From assembly GCF_015751905.1 (NCBI RefSeq), contig NZ_JADOUF010000001.1:1054001-1118000 (forward strand): DNA of 64,000 nucleotides, in the 5' to 3' direction. Source of the DNA: Longispora fulva. GTDB lineage: Bacteria; Actinomycetota; Actinomycetes; Mycobacteriales; Micromonosporaceae. The notes under the pieces are model-generated. The model saw nothing but the letters and a program-made list of their open reading frames with translations. It did not search any database and was not told the DNA's origin. Positions 41,444 to 50,901 of the stretch are shown here, one piece after another; within the stretch, counting starts at the first letter, position 1; each line of letters starts with the position of its first letter. Position numbers and translations under genes: made by a program.

Positions 41444-42658
41444 GTGAATGAACGAAGTGGGGTCGCGGTGACGCAGCTACGGTCGGCGCAGAAGGGCACG
41501 AAGCGTTCGCTGCGGGCCCGCAACGACGTGCTGGTCCTGCAGAGCGTCGCGGTGGGCGACGGCCAGGTCGCCAGGACCGACATCGTCCGGGAGACGGGGC
41601 TGCCGGCGGCCACCGTGTCCGACATCGTGGCCAGCCTGATCGAGCGCCGCCTGGTCCGCGAGTCCGGCCTCGGCGGCTCGCGGGGCGGCAAGCCGCGGAT
41701 GCTCCTGGAACTCGACCGCGACCACCACCGGTTCGTCGGCGTGCACGTCGGCCGCCGGCAGATCACGGCCAGCAGGTTCACCCTGACCGGCCGCGCCGAG
41801 CAGACCGTCACCATCCCGCACTTCCCGGGCGACGACACGATCGCGGTGGCCGCCTCGGCGGTGCACCGGCTGACCCCGGAGCGGGCCGGCGCGATCACGG
41901 CGATCGGCGTCGCGGTGCCGGGCATCGTCACCGGCGACGGGACCATCCGCGAGGCGGTCAACTACAACTGGCACATGCTCCCGTTCGGCAGGGACCTGTC
42001 GCAGCGCTGCGGTGACGTGCCCGTCCATGTGGTCAACGACGCGAACGCCGTGGCCCTGTCCGAGGTCGCGCTGTCCACCCAGTGGGGCGTCAGCGTCGTG
42101 CTGATCTGGATCGGCACCGGCATCGGCGCGGGCATCGTCCTCGACGGCCGGCTCTACGAGGGCCGCGAGTTCCGCAGCGGCGAGATCGGCCACCTCGACA
42201 TCGGCACGTCGCTGCGCTGCCGGTGCGGCCTCGTCGGCTGTCTGGAGACGGTGGCCACCCTGCCGGTCATGGTCGGTGACGCGTCCCCGGCGGTCGTGGA
42301 GCGGTTCCTCGGCGGCGCGGACGACGGCGAGGCGCGCGCCCTGGGCGAACGGATCCGCCGCGGGGCCAGGGAACTGGCCCGGCTGCTGTCCATGTTGGCC
42401 GCCACCCTGGACGTCACGGACTTCGTCGCCGGCGGGCCGCTGGTCGGCGACCCGGTCGGACCGGCGTTGCTGCGCGAGACGAACGAGGCCCTGGCACTGC
42501 GGGTGATGCCCGGCTTCGCGCCGGTGACCCTGCGGTTCTCCACCCTCGGCGAGCACAGCGTCGTCATCGGCGCGACGGCGCACGCGATCTGCCAGGAGTT
42601 CGGCGTGATGCTCACGATGCCGGGCAGCTCCCAGAACGCGGCCGGGGTCGCCGTATGA
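41444..42658 (+). CDS. ROK-family transcriptional regulator
   Basis: This 404-residue protein has an N-terminal winged HTH (about 30-75; RTDIVRETGLPAATVSDIVASLI) and a ROK sugar-kinase-like domain with GIGAGIVLDGRLYEG near residue 225 and the zinc motif GEIGHLDIGTSLRCRCGLVGCLE near 243. The GTG at 41444 is chosen for its GGAGAAG ribosome site. The adjacent GH20 gene and a perfect palindrome between the two suggest that it senses an amino sugar or related ligand and controls hexosaminidase expression. Confidence 0.9.
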   Translation: MNERSGVAVTQLRSAQKGTKRSLRARNDVLVLQSVAVGDGQVARTDIVRETGLPAATVSDIVASLIERRLVRESGLGGSRGGKPRMLLELDRDHHRFVGVHVGRRQITASRFTLTGRAEQTVTIPHFPGDDTIAVAASAVHRLTPERAGAITAIGVAVPGIVTGDGTIREAVNYNWHMLPFGRDLSQRCGDVPVHVVNDANAVALSEVALSTQWGVSVVLIWIGTGIGAGIVLDGRLYEGREFRSGEIGHLDIGTSLRCRCGLVGCLETVATLPVMVGDASPAVVERFLGGADDGEARALGERIRRGARELARLLSMLAATLDVTDFVAGGPLVGDPVGPALLRETNEALALRVMPGFAPVTLRFSTLGEHSVVIGATAHAICQEFGVMLTMPGSSQNAAGVAV

Positions 42659-42696
42659 CGGCGGCGTAGAGCACCACCACCACCACGAACGGCGCA

Positions 42697-42715
42697 CACC
42701 CGACCAGGTCGGGTG
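42697..42715. promoter_or_regulatory. Perfect 19-bp palindrome upstream of the GH20 gene
   Basis: CACCCGACC-A-GGTCGGGTG has 9-bp arms around a single central base, so it is a DNA operator rather than an RNA hairpin. It lies 38 bp after the ROK gene and 115 bp before the GH20 start. It does not match the DasR consensus (ACTGGTCTAGACCAGT type). Binding by the ROK protein is inferred. Confidence 0.6.
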
Positions 42716-42830
42716 GCGGGAGAACACGTCCCTGTCAACGCGGATCGGGACCACGGGGAGCCACATCACGGATCCACCGACGACGGCACGGGTGCCTGAC
42801 CGCCCCGGGCTGAACAGCTAGGAGCGCCTC

Positions 42831-45149
42831 ATGAGATCCCACAGGTATTCCCGGGCGGCGGCGGTGGCCGCGCTGGCCGTCGTCGCGGCTCTCACGGTCG
42901 GCGCGCCGCCGGCCGCAGCGGCGAACCCCGCGCCGGACGTCGTTCCCGCGCTGCAGGAGTGGACCGCCGGCACCGGATCGCTCCAGCTCACCTCGTCCAG
43001 CCGCATCGTGGTACCCGCGGGCGCGGCCCCGCGCGTCGGCCAGCTCGCCACCCAACTCGTCGCCGAGGTCACCGAGCTGACCCCGCTGCGCCTGACCACG
43101 GCCACCGGCGGCCCGGCCCAGGGCGACATCACCCTGAAGGTCGACCCGAACGCCTCCTACGGCGGGGTCCTGGCCACCCTGAAGCCCGAGGCCTACCGGC
43201 TGGACACCACGGCGACCGGGGTGACCGTCACCGGGGCCAGCGACACCGGCCTGTACTACGGCACCCGTTCCCTGCTCCAGATCCTGGTCCGGGGCACCAC
43301 GGTCGCGCTCGGCTCGGCCGTGGACTACCCGAACTACGCGGTGCGCGGCTTCATGCTCGACGTGGGCCGGCGCTACTTCACGCCGGAGTTCATCCAGTCG
43401 TACATCAAGTGGATGGGGTGGCTGAAGCTCAACACGTTCCAGCTGCACCTCAACGACAACGAGATCCAGGCGCCCAACGGCGACTGGACGAAGGCCTACT
43501 CGGCGTTCCGGCTGAAGAGCACCAACCCCACCTTCTCCGGGCTCGCGGCCACCGACGGCTCCTACACCCGGGCCGACTGGGACTCCTTCGAGGCCACCGC
43601 CGCCGCGCACGCCGTGACCCTGGTGCCCGAGATCGACGCCCCGGGACACGCCCGCGCGTTCGTCAAGGCGCACCCCGAGCTCGGCCTCAACGGCGGCAAC
43701 TCCGACAACCTGGACCTGAGCAAGGCCGCGACCACCGACTACATGAAGAGCGTGTACTCCGAGTTCGCGCCGTGGTTCAAGGGGCCGGCGCTGCACATGG
43801 GCGCCGACGAGTACCCCGGGGACAAGGGTCTTCAACGGACCTACATCAACACGATGGCCGGCCACATCCGGTCCCTCGGCAAGCAGGTCCGGATCTGGGG
43901 CGACTTCAACTCGTTCCCCGGCGGCGCCACCGGCTCCGACCGCGACATCACGATCAACAGCTGGAACAACGGCTACTACTCCGGCCAGAACGCCATCGAC
44001 GACGGCTACGACGTCATCAACTCCAACGACTCCAACCTCTACGTCGTCCCGTTCGCGACCTACTACCACCCGCAGGGCCTCGACGGCGCGTGGCTGTACA
44101 GCAGCTGGGAACCCAACGTGTTCGCCGACCAGACGGTGCCGGCCCAGCACGCCCGCCTCAAGGGCGCGATGCCGGCGGTGTGGAACGACCTGGTGCACGC
44201 CACCTACACCGAACTCGACGTGCACGGACTCGTGAAGAAGTCCTTCGCCGTCCTCGCCCAGAAGGAGTGGTCCGGCACGAGGTCCGGCACCGACTACGGC
44301 GCGTTCGTCGCCCGGGTGACGGCGGTGGGCATGGGCCCGGGCGTCGCCTACATCCGACCGGTCGTTAACCCCAACGACCTGGCACTCGGCAAGCCGACCA
44401 CCGCGTCGTCGCAGGAGACCTCCGGCCTGGCGCCGGTCTTCGCCACCGACGGCGAACAGTCCACCCGGTGGGCGAGCACCTACAGCGACAACCAGTGGAT
44501 CCAGGTCGACCTCGGCGCCACGAAGTCGATCGGGAACGTCGTCCTGGACTGGGAGGGCGCCTACGGCAAGGACTACGACCTGCAGGTCTCACCCGACGGC
44601 ACCACCTGGACGACCGTCGCCCAACGCCGGGGCCGGACCACGGCGGGCGTGGACACCATCGCACTCACGTCCGTCGCCGCCCGCTACGTCCGGATGCAGG
44701 GCATCGCGCGCGGCACCACCTTCGGCTACTCCCTGTTCCGGTTCGAGGTGCTCGCGGACGCCACCGATCTGGCCCGGGGCGGCACGGCCAGCGCGTCCTC
44801 CCAGGAGACGGCGAACTTCCCTGCAGCCAAGGCGATCGACGGCGACCCGGCGACCCGCTGGTCCAGCGCCTACACCAACGGCGAATGGTTCCAGGTCGAC
44901 CTGGGCGCGTCCAAGACGGTGGGCCGGGTCGTACTGACCTGGGAGGCCGCCTACGGCAAGGACTATGACCTGCAGGTGTCGGCCAACGGCACGACCTGGA
45001 CGACGGTCTCGGCCCGGCGCGGCGAGAACGGCGGCGTCGACGACGTCACCTTCACGCCGACCACGGCCCGCTACGTCCGCATGCAGGGCGTCACCCGGGG
45101 CACCACCTACGGCTACTCCCTCTACACCGTCGAGGTGCGCGGCAGCTGA
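42831..45149 (+). CDS. Secreted GH20 beta-N-acetylhexosaminidase with two F5/8C (CBM32-like) modules
   Basis: This 772-residue exported enzyme has a signal peptide (about 1-31), a GH20b domain (about 35-155), a GH20 catalytic barrel (about 165-510) with the catalytic Asp326-Glu327 pair in HMGADEYPG, and two discoidin-type modules (about 513-640 and 641-772) that share SSQET, TRWAS/TRWSS and YGKDYDLQVS repeats. It releases GlcNAc or GalNAc from chitin- or glycan-derived chains. A TAGGAG site precedes the ATG. The two C-terminal modules look like a recent internal duplication. Confidence 0.94.
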   Translation: MRSHRYSRAAAVAALAVVAALTVGAPPAAAANPAPDVVPALQEWTAGTGSLQLTSSSRIVVPAGAAPRVGQLATQLVAEVTELTPLRLTTATGGPAQGDITLKVDPNASYGGVLATLKPEAYRLDTTATGVTVTGASDTGLYYGTRSLLQILVRGTTVALGSAVDYPNYAVRGFMLDVGRRYFTPEFIQSYIKWMGWLKLNTFQLHLNDNEIQAPNGDWTKAYSAFRLKSTNPTFSGLAATDGSYTRADWDSFEATAAAHAVTLVPEIDAPGHARAFVKAHPELGLNGGNSDNLDLSKAATTDYMKSVYSEFAPWFKGPALHMGADEYPGDKGLQRTYINTMAGHIRSLGKQVRIWGDFNSFPGGATGSDRDITINSWNNGYYSGQNAIDDGYDVINSNDSNLYVVPFATYYHPQGLDGAWLYSSWEPNVFADQTVPAQHARLKGAMPAVWNDLVHATYTELDVHGLVKKSFAVLAQKEWSGTRSGTDYGAFVARVTAVGMGPGVAYIRPVVNPNDLALGKPTTASSQETSGLAPVFATDGEQSTRWASTYSDNQWIQVDLGATKSIGNVVLDWEGAYGKDYDLQVSPDGTTWTTVAQRRGRTTAGVDTIALTSVAARYVRMQGIARGTTFGYSLFRFEVLADATDLARGGTASASSQETANFPAAKAIDGDPATRWSSAYTNGEWFQVDLGASKTVGRVVLTWEAAYGKDYDLQVSANGTTWTTVSARRGENGGVDDVTFTPTTARYVRMQGVTRGTTYGYSLYTVEVRGS

Positions 45150-45161
45150 CCGGAGCGGGAC

Positions 45162-45192
45162 CGCCGCGGGGCCTGGACGAGGCCCCGCGGCG
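45162..45192. terminator. Bidirectional terminator between GH20 and M28 genes
   Basis: A perfect 12-bp inverted repeat (CGCCGCGGGGCC / GGCCCCGCGGCG) with a 7-nt loop lies in the 50-bp gap between convergent genes. Confidence 0.75.
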
Positions 45193-45199
45193 CGTTCAC

Positions 45200-46930
45200 T
45201 CAGGACACCGTCAGCGCGGTGTCGTCGATGACGAAGGACGTCTGCAGCGAGGAGTCCTCCACCCCGGTGAACTTCAGCGTGACCGTCTGGCCGGCGTAGG
45301 CCGCCACGTCGAAGGAGCGCAGGGTGTACCCGGCGACGTTCAGGTTCGAGTACGTGGCCAGGGTGGCCGTCCCGACCTGCACGGTCAGCTTGTCGTACTG
45401 CACCGTGGTGCTCGTCTCCGCCGTGCTGATCTTCAGGTAGAACGACAGGGTGTAACTCGCGCACCCGGCCGGCAGGGTGACCGACTGGGACAGGGTGTCG
45501 GTGTGCGCCGAGCCGTACCCGTCGAGCCAGGCGTCCTGGGTGCCGGTGCGCGGCGAGCCGTTGCCGGTGTTCGCCCCGATCACCCCGGACGTCGCCGTCC
45601 ACGACGCCGCGCCGGACTCGAAGCCCGGGTTGGCGATCTTCTGCCCCGGGCTGGAGCAGGTCCCGGTGCCGTTGACCGTCAGCGCGTAGGTCACCGTGTG
45701 CGTGACCGTCCCCGACCCGGAGATCGTCAATGTGTAGGTCCCCGGCGCGGCCGAGGCCGTGGTCGAGATCGTCACGGTCGACGATCCGCCCGAGGTCACC
45801 GAGGACGGGTTGAATGCCACGGTCACCCCGGCCGGCGCGCCGGAGGCCGTCAGGTTCACGGTCTGCGGGTTGCCGGAGGTGGTCGACGTGCTCAGGGTCG
45901 TCGTCGTGGAGCCGCCCGGGTTCACGGCGCCGGACGTCGGGCTCAGCGACATCGCGTAGTCGTCGGCGGGGGCCGAACCGACCGCGAGGGCCCACACGGC
46001 GTACGCCTCGGCGTCGGCGTACCGGTCCAGGGAGGTGGTGTTGATGTTCGAGGGGTAGGAGTCGCAGGCCTTGTGGTAGCAGGAGTCGTACGCCGCGCCG
46101 GCGGTGCCGCCCCACTTGGTGACCTGCGCGCTGGTCTTGGTGCGGCCGGCGCCGGTCGAGTTGATCGACGCGGGGATGCCGGCGTCGCGGAACGAGCCGT
46201 CGTCCGAGCAGCACTCGGTGGACGTCTCGGTCGGCACGCTGATCGACACGAAGTACTCCCGCAGCTTCACCGCGACAGCGTCGGTGCCGGTGACGAAGTA
46301 CCCGGCGTTCGTGGAGGCGATCATGTCGAACGTGCCGTACGCCTTGATGGCGCTCTTCTGGGTCGACGTCAACGAGTTGACGTAGAACGCCGAGCCGATC
46401 AGGCCCTGCTCCTCGCCGGCCCACCAGGCGAACCGGACGTGGTTGGTCATGGTCGGGTTCGCCGCGGCCAGGGCCAGGGCGACCTCCAGCAGCGACGCCG
46501 AGCCGGAGCCGTCGTCGTTGATGCCGGGGCCGGCGCTCACGCTGTCGAGGTGGCCGCCGAACATGTAGGTGTTGGCGGTGTTGCCGCCCGGCCAGTCGGC
46601 GATCACGTTCTTCGCCGAGCCGTTGCAGCTCGTGCAGGTCTGCAGCGTGACGGTGTACCCGGCCGCCTGCAGCTTCTGCTGCACGTAGGACACGGAGGCG
46701 GTGTGGCCGCCGGTGCCGGTCGCCCGGTTGCCGCCGTTGTTGGTCGCGATGGTCTGCAGCTGTTGCAGGTGGGCCTTGACGTTGTTCACGTCGATGTTCG
46801 GTGCGGCGGCCAGCGTGGTGCCGGCCGCCGACGGCGCGCCGGGGGTCGCGGCCGACGGCTGTGCACCCAGCGTCACCGCCCCGGCGACCAGGGCCAGGAC
46901 CAGTCCGACCGTCCCTGTTACACGTCTCAT
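45200..46930 (-). CDS. Secreted M28 aminopeptidase with Ig-like and C-terminal carbohydrate-binding-like domains
   Basis: This 576-residue exported metalloprotease resembles Streptomyces griseus aminopeptidase. After a signal peptide (about 1-30) come the zinc ligands and catalytic residues: [19 protein letters not shown] near residue 125, WWAGEEQGL near 170, TFDMIAS near 205 and CYHKACD near 290. A Ser/Thr/Gly-rich Ig-like domain (about 325-420) and a jelly-roll-like C-terminal domain (about 425-576) follow. It removes N-terminal hydrophobic residues from extracellular peptides. A GAGGAG site precedes the ATG. Confidence 0.93.
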   Translation of the reverse strand: MRRVTGTVGLVLALVAGAVTLGAQPSAATPGAPSAAGTTLAAAPNIDVNNVKAHLQQLQTIATNNGGNRATGTGGHTASVSYVQQKLQAAGYTVTLQTCTSCNGSAKNVIADWPGGNTANTYMFGGHLDSVSAGPGINDDGSGSASLLEVALALAAANPTMTNHVRFAWWAGEEQGLIGSAFYVNSLTSTQKSAIKAYGTFDMIASTNAGYFVTGTDAVAVKLREYFVSISVPTETSTECCSDDGSFRDAGIPASINSTGAGRTKTSAQVTKWGGTAGAAYDSCYHKACDSYPSNINTTSLDRYADAEAYAVWALAVGSAPADDYAMSLSPTSGAVNPGGSTTTTLSTSTTSGNPQTVNLTASGAPAGVTVAFNPSSVTSGGSSTVTISTTASAAPGTYTLTISGSGTVTHTVTYALTVNGTGTCSSPGQKIANPGFESGAASWTATSGVIGANTGNGSPRTGTQDAWLDGYGSAHTDTLSQSVTLPAGCASYTLSFYLKISTAETSTTVQYDKLTVQVGTATLATYSNLNVAGYTLRSFDVAAYAGQTVTLKFTGVEDSSLQTSFVIDDTALTVS

Positions 46931-47011
46931 GAGGGCTCCTCGTGTTCGGGGGCCGTTAACACGGCTGGCCGTAGACAAACAGACCCCGAAGACCAACACA
47001 AGACATCGGTA

Positions 47012-47037
47012 CCCTTGAATTGTTACGAACATAACAA
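47012..47037. promoter_or_regulatory. AT-rich inverted repeat between divergent M28 and MFS genes
   Basis: CCTTGAAT-TGTTA-CGAACA-TAACAAGG forms an imperfect dyad, with TTGTTA and TAACAA as exact arms, in the 166-bp divergent gap. The AT-rich composition stands out locally, so it may be an operator or promoter core. Confidence 0.4.
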
Positions 47038-47096
47038 GGGTCACTCGACGTGACCTCGGGCGGCGTCGGGGGCGGCTGGTCCGATAGCCTCTGGCG

Positions 47097-48332
47097 ATGC
47101 CGCCACGCTTGATCAACTTGCTGCGTTCGCTGACCCCGGGCTCGCCGGCCCTGCTGGCGTTGACGACGAGTTCGCTCGTCGCGTCGATCGGGCGGGGCAC
47201 GTTCATCACGATCAGCGTGGTGTTCTTCTCCCGGTCGGTCGGCCTGAGCGCCAGCCAGGTGGGGCTCGGCATGACCATCGCGGCCGTGATCGGCCTGTTC
47301 GCCGGGGTGCCGGCCGGCTACCTCGCCGACCGGGTCGGGCCGCGCGCGGTGACGATCGCGCTGGGCTGCCTCCAGGCGGTGGTCCTCCTCGGGTACACCA
47401 TGGCGCATGGTTTCGTGGCTTTCGTCGTGGTCGCCGGCGCGGTGTCGCTCGTGGAGTCCGGGCTCGGCGCCAGCCGGGGCGCGCTGATCGCCGGGGCGGT
47501 GCCGGCCGAGGAACGGGTCCGCACCCGCGCCTACCTGCGGTCCGTGACCAACGTCGGCTGGGTGCTCGGCGCGCTGCCCGCCGGCTGGGCGCTGCAGCAC
47601 GACACCCGCGGCGGCTACCTAGCCGTGATCGTGCTCAACTCCGCGCTGTTCCTGACGGCCGCGCTGCTCAACCTGCGGGTGCCGGCCGTGCCGCCGCAGC
47701 CCCGCGCCGCCAACGGCCCCCAGCTCGTGGCCCTGCGCGACCGACCGTTCCTCACGGTGACCCTGCTCAACGCCGTGCTGTGCATCCATTACGGGATGCT
47801 CAACATCGCCGTGCCGCTCTGGGTCGTCAACCGCACCAACGCGCCCGCCTGGGTGGTCGCCGCGGCCACGGCCCTCAACGCCGTCGTGGTCGTGCTGTTC
47901 CAGGTCCGGGCCAGCCGGGGGACCGGCGACGCGACCGGCGGCGCCCGCGCGCAGCGGGTCTCCGGGGTGCTGCTGCTGGCCGCGTGCCTGCTGTACGCGC
48001 TCGCCGCCGGGCAACCGGCCTGGGTCGCGGCCGTGGTGCTGCTCGTGGGCGCGTTCGTGCACGTGCTCGGGGAGCTGCGGCAGGCGGCCGGCGGGTGGGG
48101 CATCTCCTTCTCTCTGGCCCCGGAGCACGCCCAGGGCCAGTACCAGGGGCTCTACAACATGAGCTTCTCCTTCGCCAGCGTCGTGGCGCCGGCGATCCTG
48201 ACCACGGTCGTCGTCGGGTGGGGCTGGCCGGGGTGGCTGCTGTTCGGGCTGGTGTTCGCCGGGGCGGGGTTCGCCGTGCCGCCGGCGGTGCGGTGGGCGC
48301 GGCGGACGGCCCCGGAACTCGTGCCCAGCTGA
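47097..48332 (+). CDS. MFS transporter
   Basis: This 411-residue membrane protein has about 12 helices. An N-terminal arginine-containing leader is followed by [15 protein letters not shown] and the motif-A-like [17 protein letters not shown] near residue 77. A central loop separates two six-helix halves. Substrate is unknown; it is similar in style to drug/sugar efflux permeases. It is divergent from the M28 peptidase. After its stop only a short CCCCGA/TCGGGG hairpin (48343-48358) is visible before the convergent kinase gene. Confidence 0.88.
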   Translation: MPPRLINLLRSLTPGSPALLALTTSSLVASIGRGTFITISVVFFSRSVGLSASQVGLGMTIAAVIGLFAGVPAGYLADRVGPRAVTIALGCLQAVVLLGYTMAHGFVAFVVVAGAVSLVESGLGASRGALIAGAVPAEERVRTRAYLRSVTNVGWVLGALPAGWALQHDTRGGYLAVIVLNSALFLTAALLNLRVPAVPPQPRAANGPQLVALRDRPFLTVTLLNAVLCIHYGMLNIAVPLWVVNRTNAPAWVVAAATALNAVVVVLFQVRASRGTGDATGGARAQRVSGVLLLAACLLYALAAGQPAWVAAVVLLVGAFVHVLGELRQAAGGWGISFSLAPEHAQGQYQGLYNMSFSFASVVAPAILTTVVVGWGWPGWLLFGLVFAGAGFAVPPAVRWARRTAPELVPS

Positions 48333-48469
48333 CGCCGGGACTCCCCGACCCGTCGGGGCACACGCCAGGATTCCCGGCCCGCCGGGACACGCTGGGAGTG
48401 CAGGCGCAGGGCGCGTGCCGTGCGGCCCGGAGTCGCCGACGCGGACCGGGTCAGGCCCCACCGTAACCG

Positions 48470-50137
48470 TCAGAGGTTTCTGGGCAGGTCCAGCTCGAAG
48501 CGCGCGCCGAGCGGGCTGTCCGTCGCGCGGAGGGTGCCGCGGTGCTGGGCGGCCAGGTCGCGTGCGATGGCCAGGCCCAGGCCGGTGCCGCCGGAGTCGC
48601 GGTCGCGGGCGGCGTCGAGCCGGGTGAACCGCTCGAAGATCCGTTCCCGGTCAGCCGGCGCGATGCCCGGTCCGTCGTCGGCGACCACGACCGTCACCCG
48701 GGCGTCGTCGCGGGTCACGGTGACGACCACCTCCGTGGCGGCGTGCCGGGCGGCGTTGTCCAGGAGGTTGCGCAGCAGCCGGCTCAGGTGCGACTCGTCG
48801 CCGGCGACCACGGCCGGGCCGTCCGCCCGCGCCGCGAAGCGCGGCCCGTCCGGATGCAGGTAGCCGCGCTCGGCGACCTGTTCGCATGCCAGGTCGGCGA
48901 GGTCCACGGGCCGCCACGCGCGGCCGTCGGGGTTCCCGGACATGCCGTCCTGCGCGAGCCGGCCCGGGCCGGAGGCGCCGTCCTGCGCGATCCGGCCCGC
49001 GGTCGGGCGGCCGGCGGGGGTGGTGCGGTCGAGGCGGGCGAGCAGCAGCAGGTCGTCGGTCAGGCCGCCCAGCCGGCGGGCCTCGTGCAGCGTCCGGCCG
49101 AACTCCGCCGGCCAGTCCACCCCCTCCGGATGGGCGAGGGTGACCTCCATGCCGGTCCGCAGGCTCGCGAGGGGGCTGCGCAGCTCGTGCGCGGCGTCCG
49201 CCACGAATCCGCGCTGCCGGGCGACGGCCTCCTCGAGGCGGTCGAGGGTCGCGTTGGTCGTGACGGCCAGCCGGGTGATCTCGTCCCCGGACGGCGGCAC
49301 CGGCACCCTGCGGTGCAGTTCGTGCCCGGTGATCTGGGCGAGGCGTTCCCGGATCTCCTCGACCGGCCGCAGCGCCCGGCCCGTGACGAACCAGGCCATC
49401 AGGGCCACGAACAACACCCCGACGGGTACAGCCCCCGCCAGCGCCCGGTCCACGGCGGCCACCGCGGCCTCGGCCTCGTCGGGGAGCACGGCGACGTAGG
49501 CCAGCACGTGCTCCTGCGCCCCGTACGTGGCGGCCGGCACGCCGTACCGCTCGGCCAGGGCCCTCATCCTCGCCGCGTCGACCGGCCCCGACGCGACGAC
49601 GGCGAAGCGGACGTCCTTGTCGTCGAACGGCTGCGCGACGCCCATGTCCAGCGACTGGGAGTGCAGGGTAAACGTGTTGCTCCAGCCCGCCCACAGGTCA
49701 CCGTCGACGACGGGCAGCGTGATCCGGCCCGACAGCAGGTAGGGGTTCAGCGCGCCGTCGACCACCACGACCCGACCGTCGGGCAGCGCGACCGCCCAGT
49801 CGGACCGGTTCGGCGTCGGCCGGGGCACGTCCGGGTCGGTGAAACTGTCGCTGATCACGGCCTGCGCGGTGAGGGTGGCCTGCCGGGTCGCCGAGTCCAT
49901 CCGGCTGTCGTAGATCTCCGACCGCATCCACAGCGCGCCGAGTCCGAAGGCGAGCGTCGCCGCCACGGCCGAGGCGAGGGCCGCTCGGAACCGGACCGAG
50001 CCGAGCCGGCGCAGGATCGCGGGGCCGTCGGGCCGCAGGAACGGCCAGTGCCACGGACCGCGCGACCGCCGGCCCCACCGGCCGGCCCGCCACCAGTGGC
50101 CGGCCCCGGCCCGTGAGCCGGTGTCCGGGCTAGGCAC
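48470..50137 (-). CDS. Two-component sensor histidine kinase
   Basis: This 555-residue membrane kinase has a first helix (about 50-70), an extracellular sensor of about 165 residues, a second helix (about 235-255), a HAMP domain, the H-box FVADAAHELRSPLASLRTG near 322 with phospho-acceptor His, and an HATPase domain with N-box LLRNLLDNAARHA, DDGPGIAP and GGTGLGLAIA. It overlaps the response-regulator gene by 8 bp. The stimulus is not evident. The N-terminal 45 residues are rich in Arg/Trp/Pro, so the start could lie further in. Confidence 0.93.
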   Translation of the reverse strand: MPSPDTGSRAGAGHWWRAGRWGRRSRGPWHWPFLRPDGPAILRRLGSVRFRAALASAVAATLAFGLGALWMRSEIYDSRMDSATRQATLTAQAVISDSFTDPDVPRPTPNRSDWAVALPDGRVVVVDGALNPYLLSGRITLPVVDGDLWAGWSNTFTLHSQSLDMGVAQPFDDKDVRFAVVASGPVDAARMRALAERYGVPAATYGAQEHVLAYVAVLPDEAEAAVAAVDRALAGAVPVGVLFVALMAWFVTGRALRPVEEIRERLAQITGHELHRRVPVPPSGDEITRLAVTTNATLDRLEEAVARQRGFVADAAHELRSPLASLRTGMEVTLAHPEGVDWPAEFGRTLHEARRLGGLTDDLLLLARLDRTTPAGRPTAGRIAQDGASGPGRLAQDGMSGNPDGRAWRPVDLADLACEQVAERGYLHPDGPRFAARADGPAVVAGDESHLSRLLRNLLDNAARHAATEVVVTVTRDDARVTVVVADDGPGIAPADRERIFERFTRLDAARDRDSGGTGLGLAIARDLAAQHRGTLRATDSPLGARFELDLPRNL

Positions 50138-50816
50138 GGGCCGCCACCAGCCGGTACCCGGCGCCGCGCACGGTCTCGATGCTGCGTACCCCGAACGGGA
50201 TGTCCATCTTGCGGCGCAGGGCGCGGACGTACACCTCGACGATGTTGACGTCCCCGTCGAACGCCTGGTCCCACACCTCGTCGATGATCTCCGACTTGGT
50301 GACGACCTCGCCGGCCCGCCGGCCGAGGCACGCCAGCACCGCGAACTCCTTGGCCGTGAGCGCGACCTCGGCGTCCCCGCGCCGGCAGCGCCGCTCGGCC
50401 GGGTCGATCCGCAGGTCGCCCACGGTGAGGACCGTCGGCCGGGCCGCGCCGCCGCGCCGGATCAGGGCGCGCAGCCGGGCGACGAGCACCACGTAGGAGA
50501 ACGGCTTGGACAGGTAGTCGTCGGCGCCGGTGTCGAGGGCCTCGGCCTCGTCGTACTCGCCGTCCTTCGCTGTGAGCATCAGGATCGGGGTGTCCACGCC
50601 GTCGGCCCGCAGGGCCGCGCACACCCGGTAACCGTTGAGGCCGGGGAGCATGATGTCGCAGATCACCGCGCGGTAGCCGTGCAGCCGGGCCAGGGACAGT
50701 CCGGTCAGCCCGTCGTGGGCCACGTCGACGGCGAAACCCTCGGCCATCAGGCCGTGCCTCAGCGACGCGGCCAGGGCGCGTTCGTCCTCGATCACCAGAA
50801 TGCGCATCGGACCCAT
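50130..50816 (-). CDS. OmpR-family response regulator
   Basis: This 228-residue regulator has a receiver domain with acidic EDE near residue 10, phospho-acceptor Asp in CDIMLPGLNGY near 54 and Lys in LSKPF, and a C-terminal winged helix (AKEFAVLACLGRRAGEVV, YVRALRRKMD, ETVRGAGYRLV). It could begin at the ATG at 50816 or at 50807 (MRILVIEDE). Tandem CTTCAG repeats lie just upstream and are probable binding sites for autoregulation and for the divergent DUF2079 gene. Confidence 0.94.
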   Translation of the reverse strand: MGPMRILVIEDERALAASLRHGLMAEGFAVDVAHDGLTGLSLARLHGYRAVICDIMLPGLNGYRVCAALRADGVDTPILMLTAKDGEYDEAEALDTGADDYLSKPFSYVVLVARLRALIRRGGAARPTVLTVGDLRIDPAERRCRRGDAEVALTAKEFAVLACLGRRAGEVVTKSEIIDEVWDQAFDGDVNIVEVYVRALRRKMDIPFGVRSIETVRGAGYRLVAARA

Positions 50817-50840
50817 CGTCGCACAGCGTCACCGAACCAC

Positions 50841-50877
50841 CTGAAGATCGCTTCAGCTTGCTTCAGGCCGGGTTCAG
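50841..50877. promoter_or_regulatory. Tandem TTCAG repeats, probable response-regulator site
   Basis: CTGAAG (50841-50846) is followed by TTCAG at 50852, 50862 and 50873, i.e. one inverted and three direct elements with 10-11 bp spacing, in the 85-bp gap between the divergent response-regulator and DUF2079 genes. Helical-turn spacing of direct repeats is typical of OmpR-family sites. Confidence 0.6.
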
Positions 50878-50901
50878 CCCGGCCGGGCGACGGTCGTCGG
50901 C

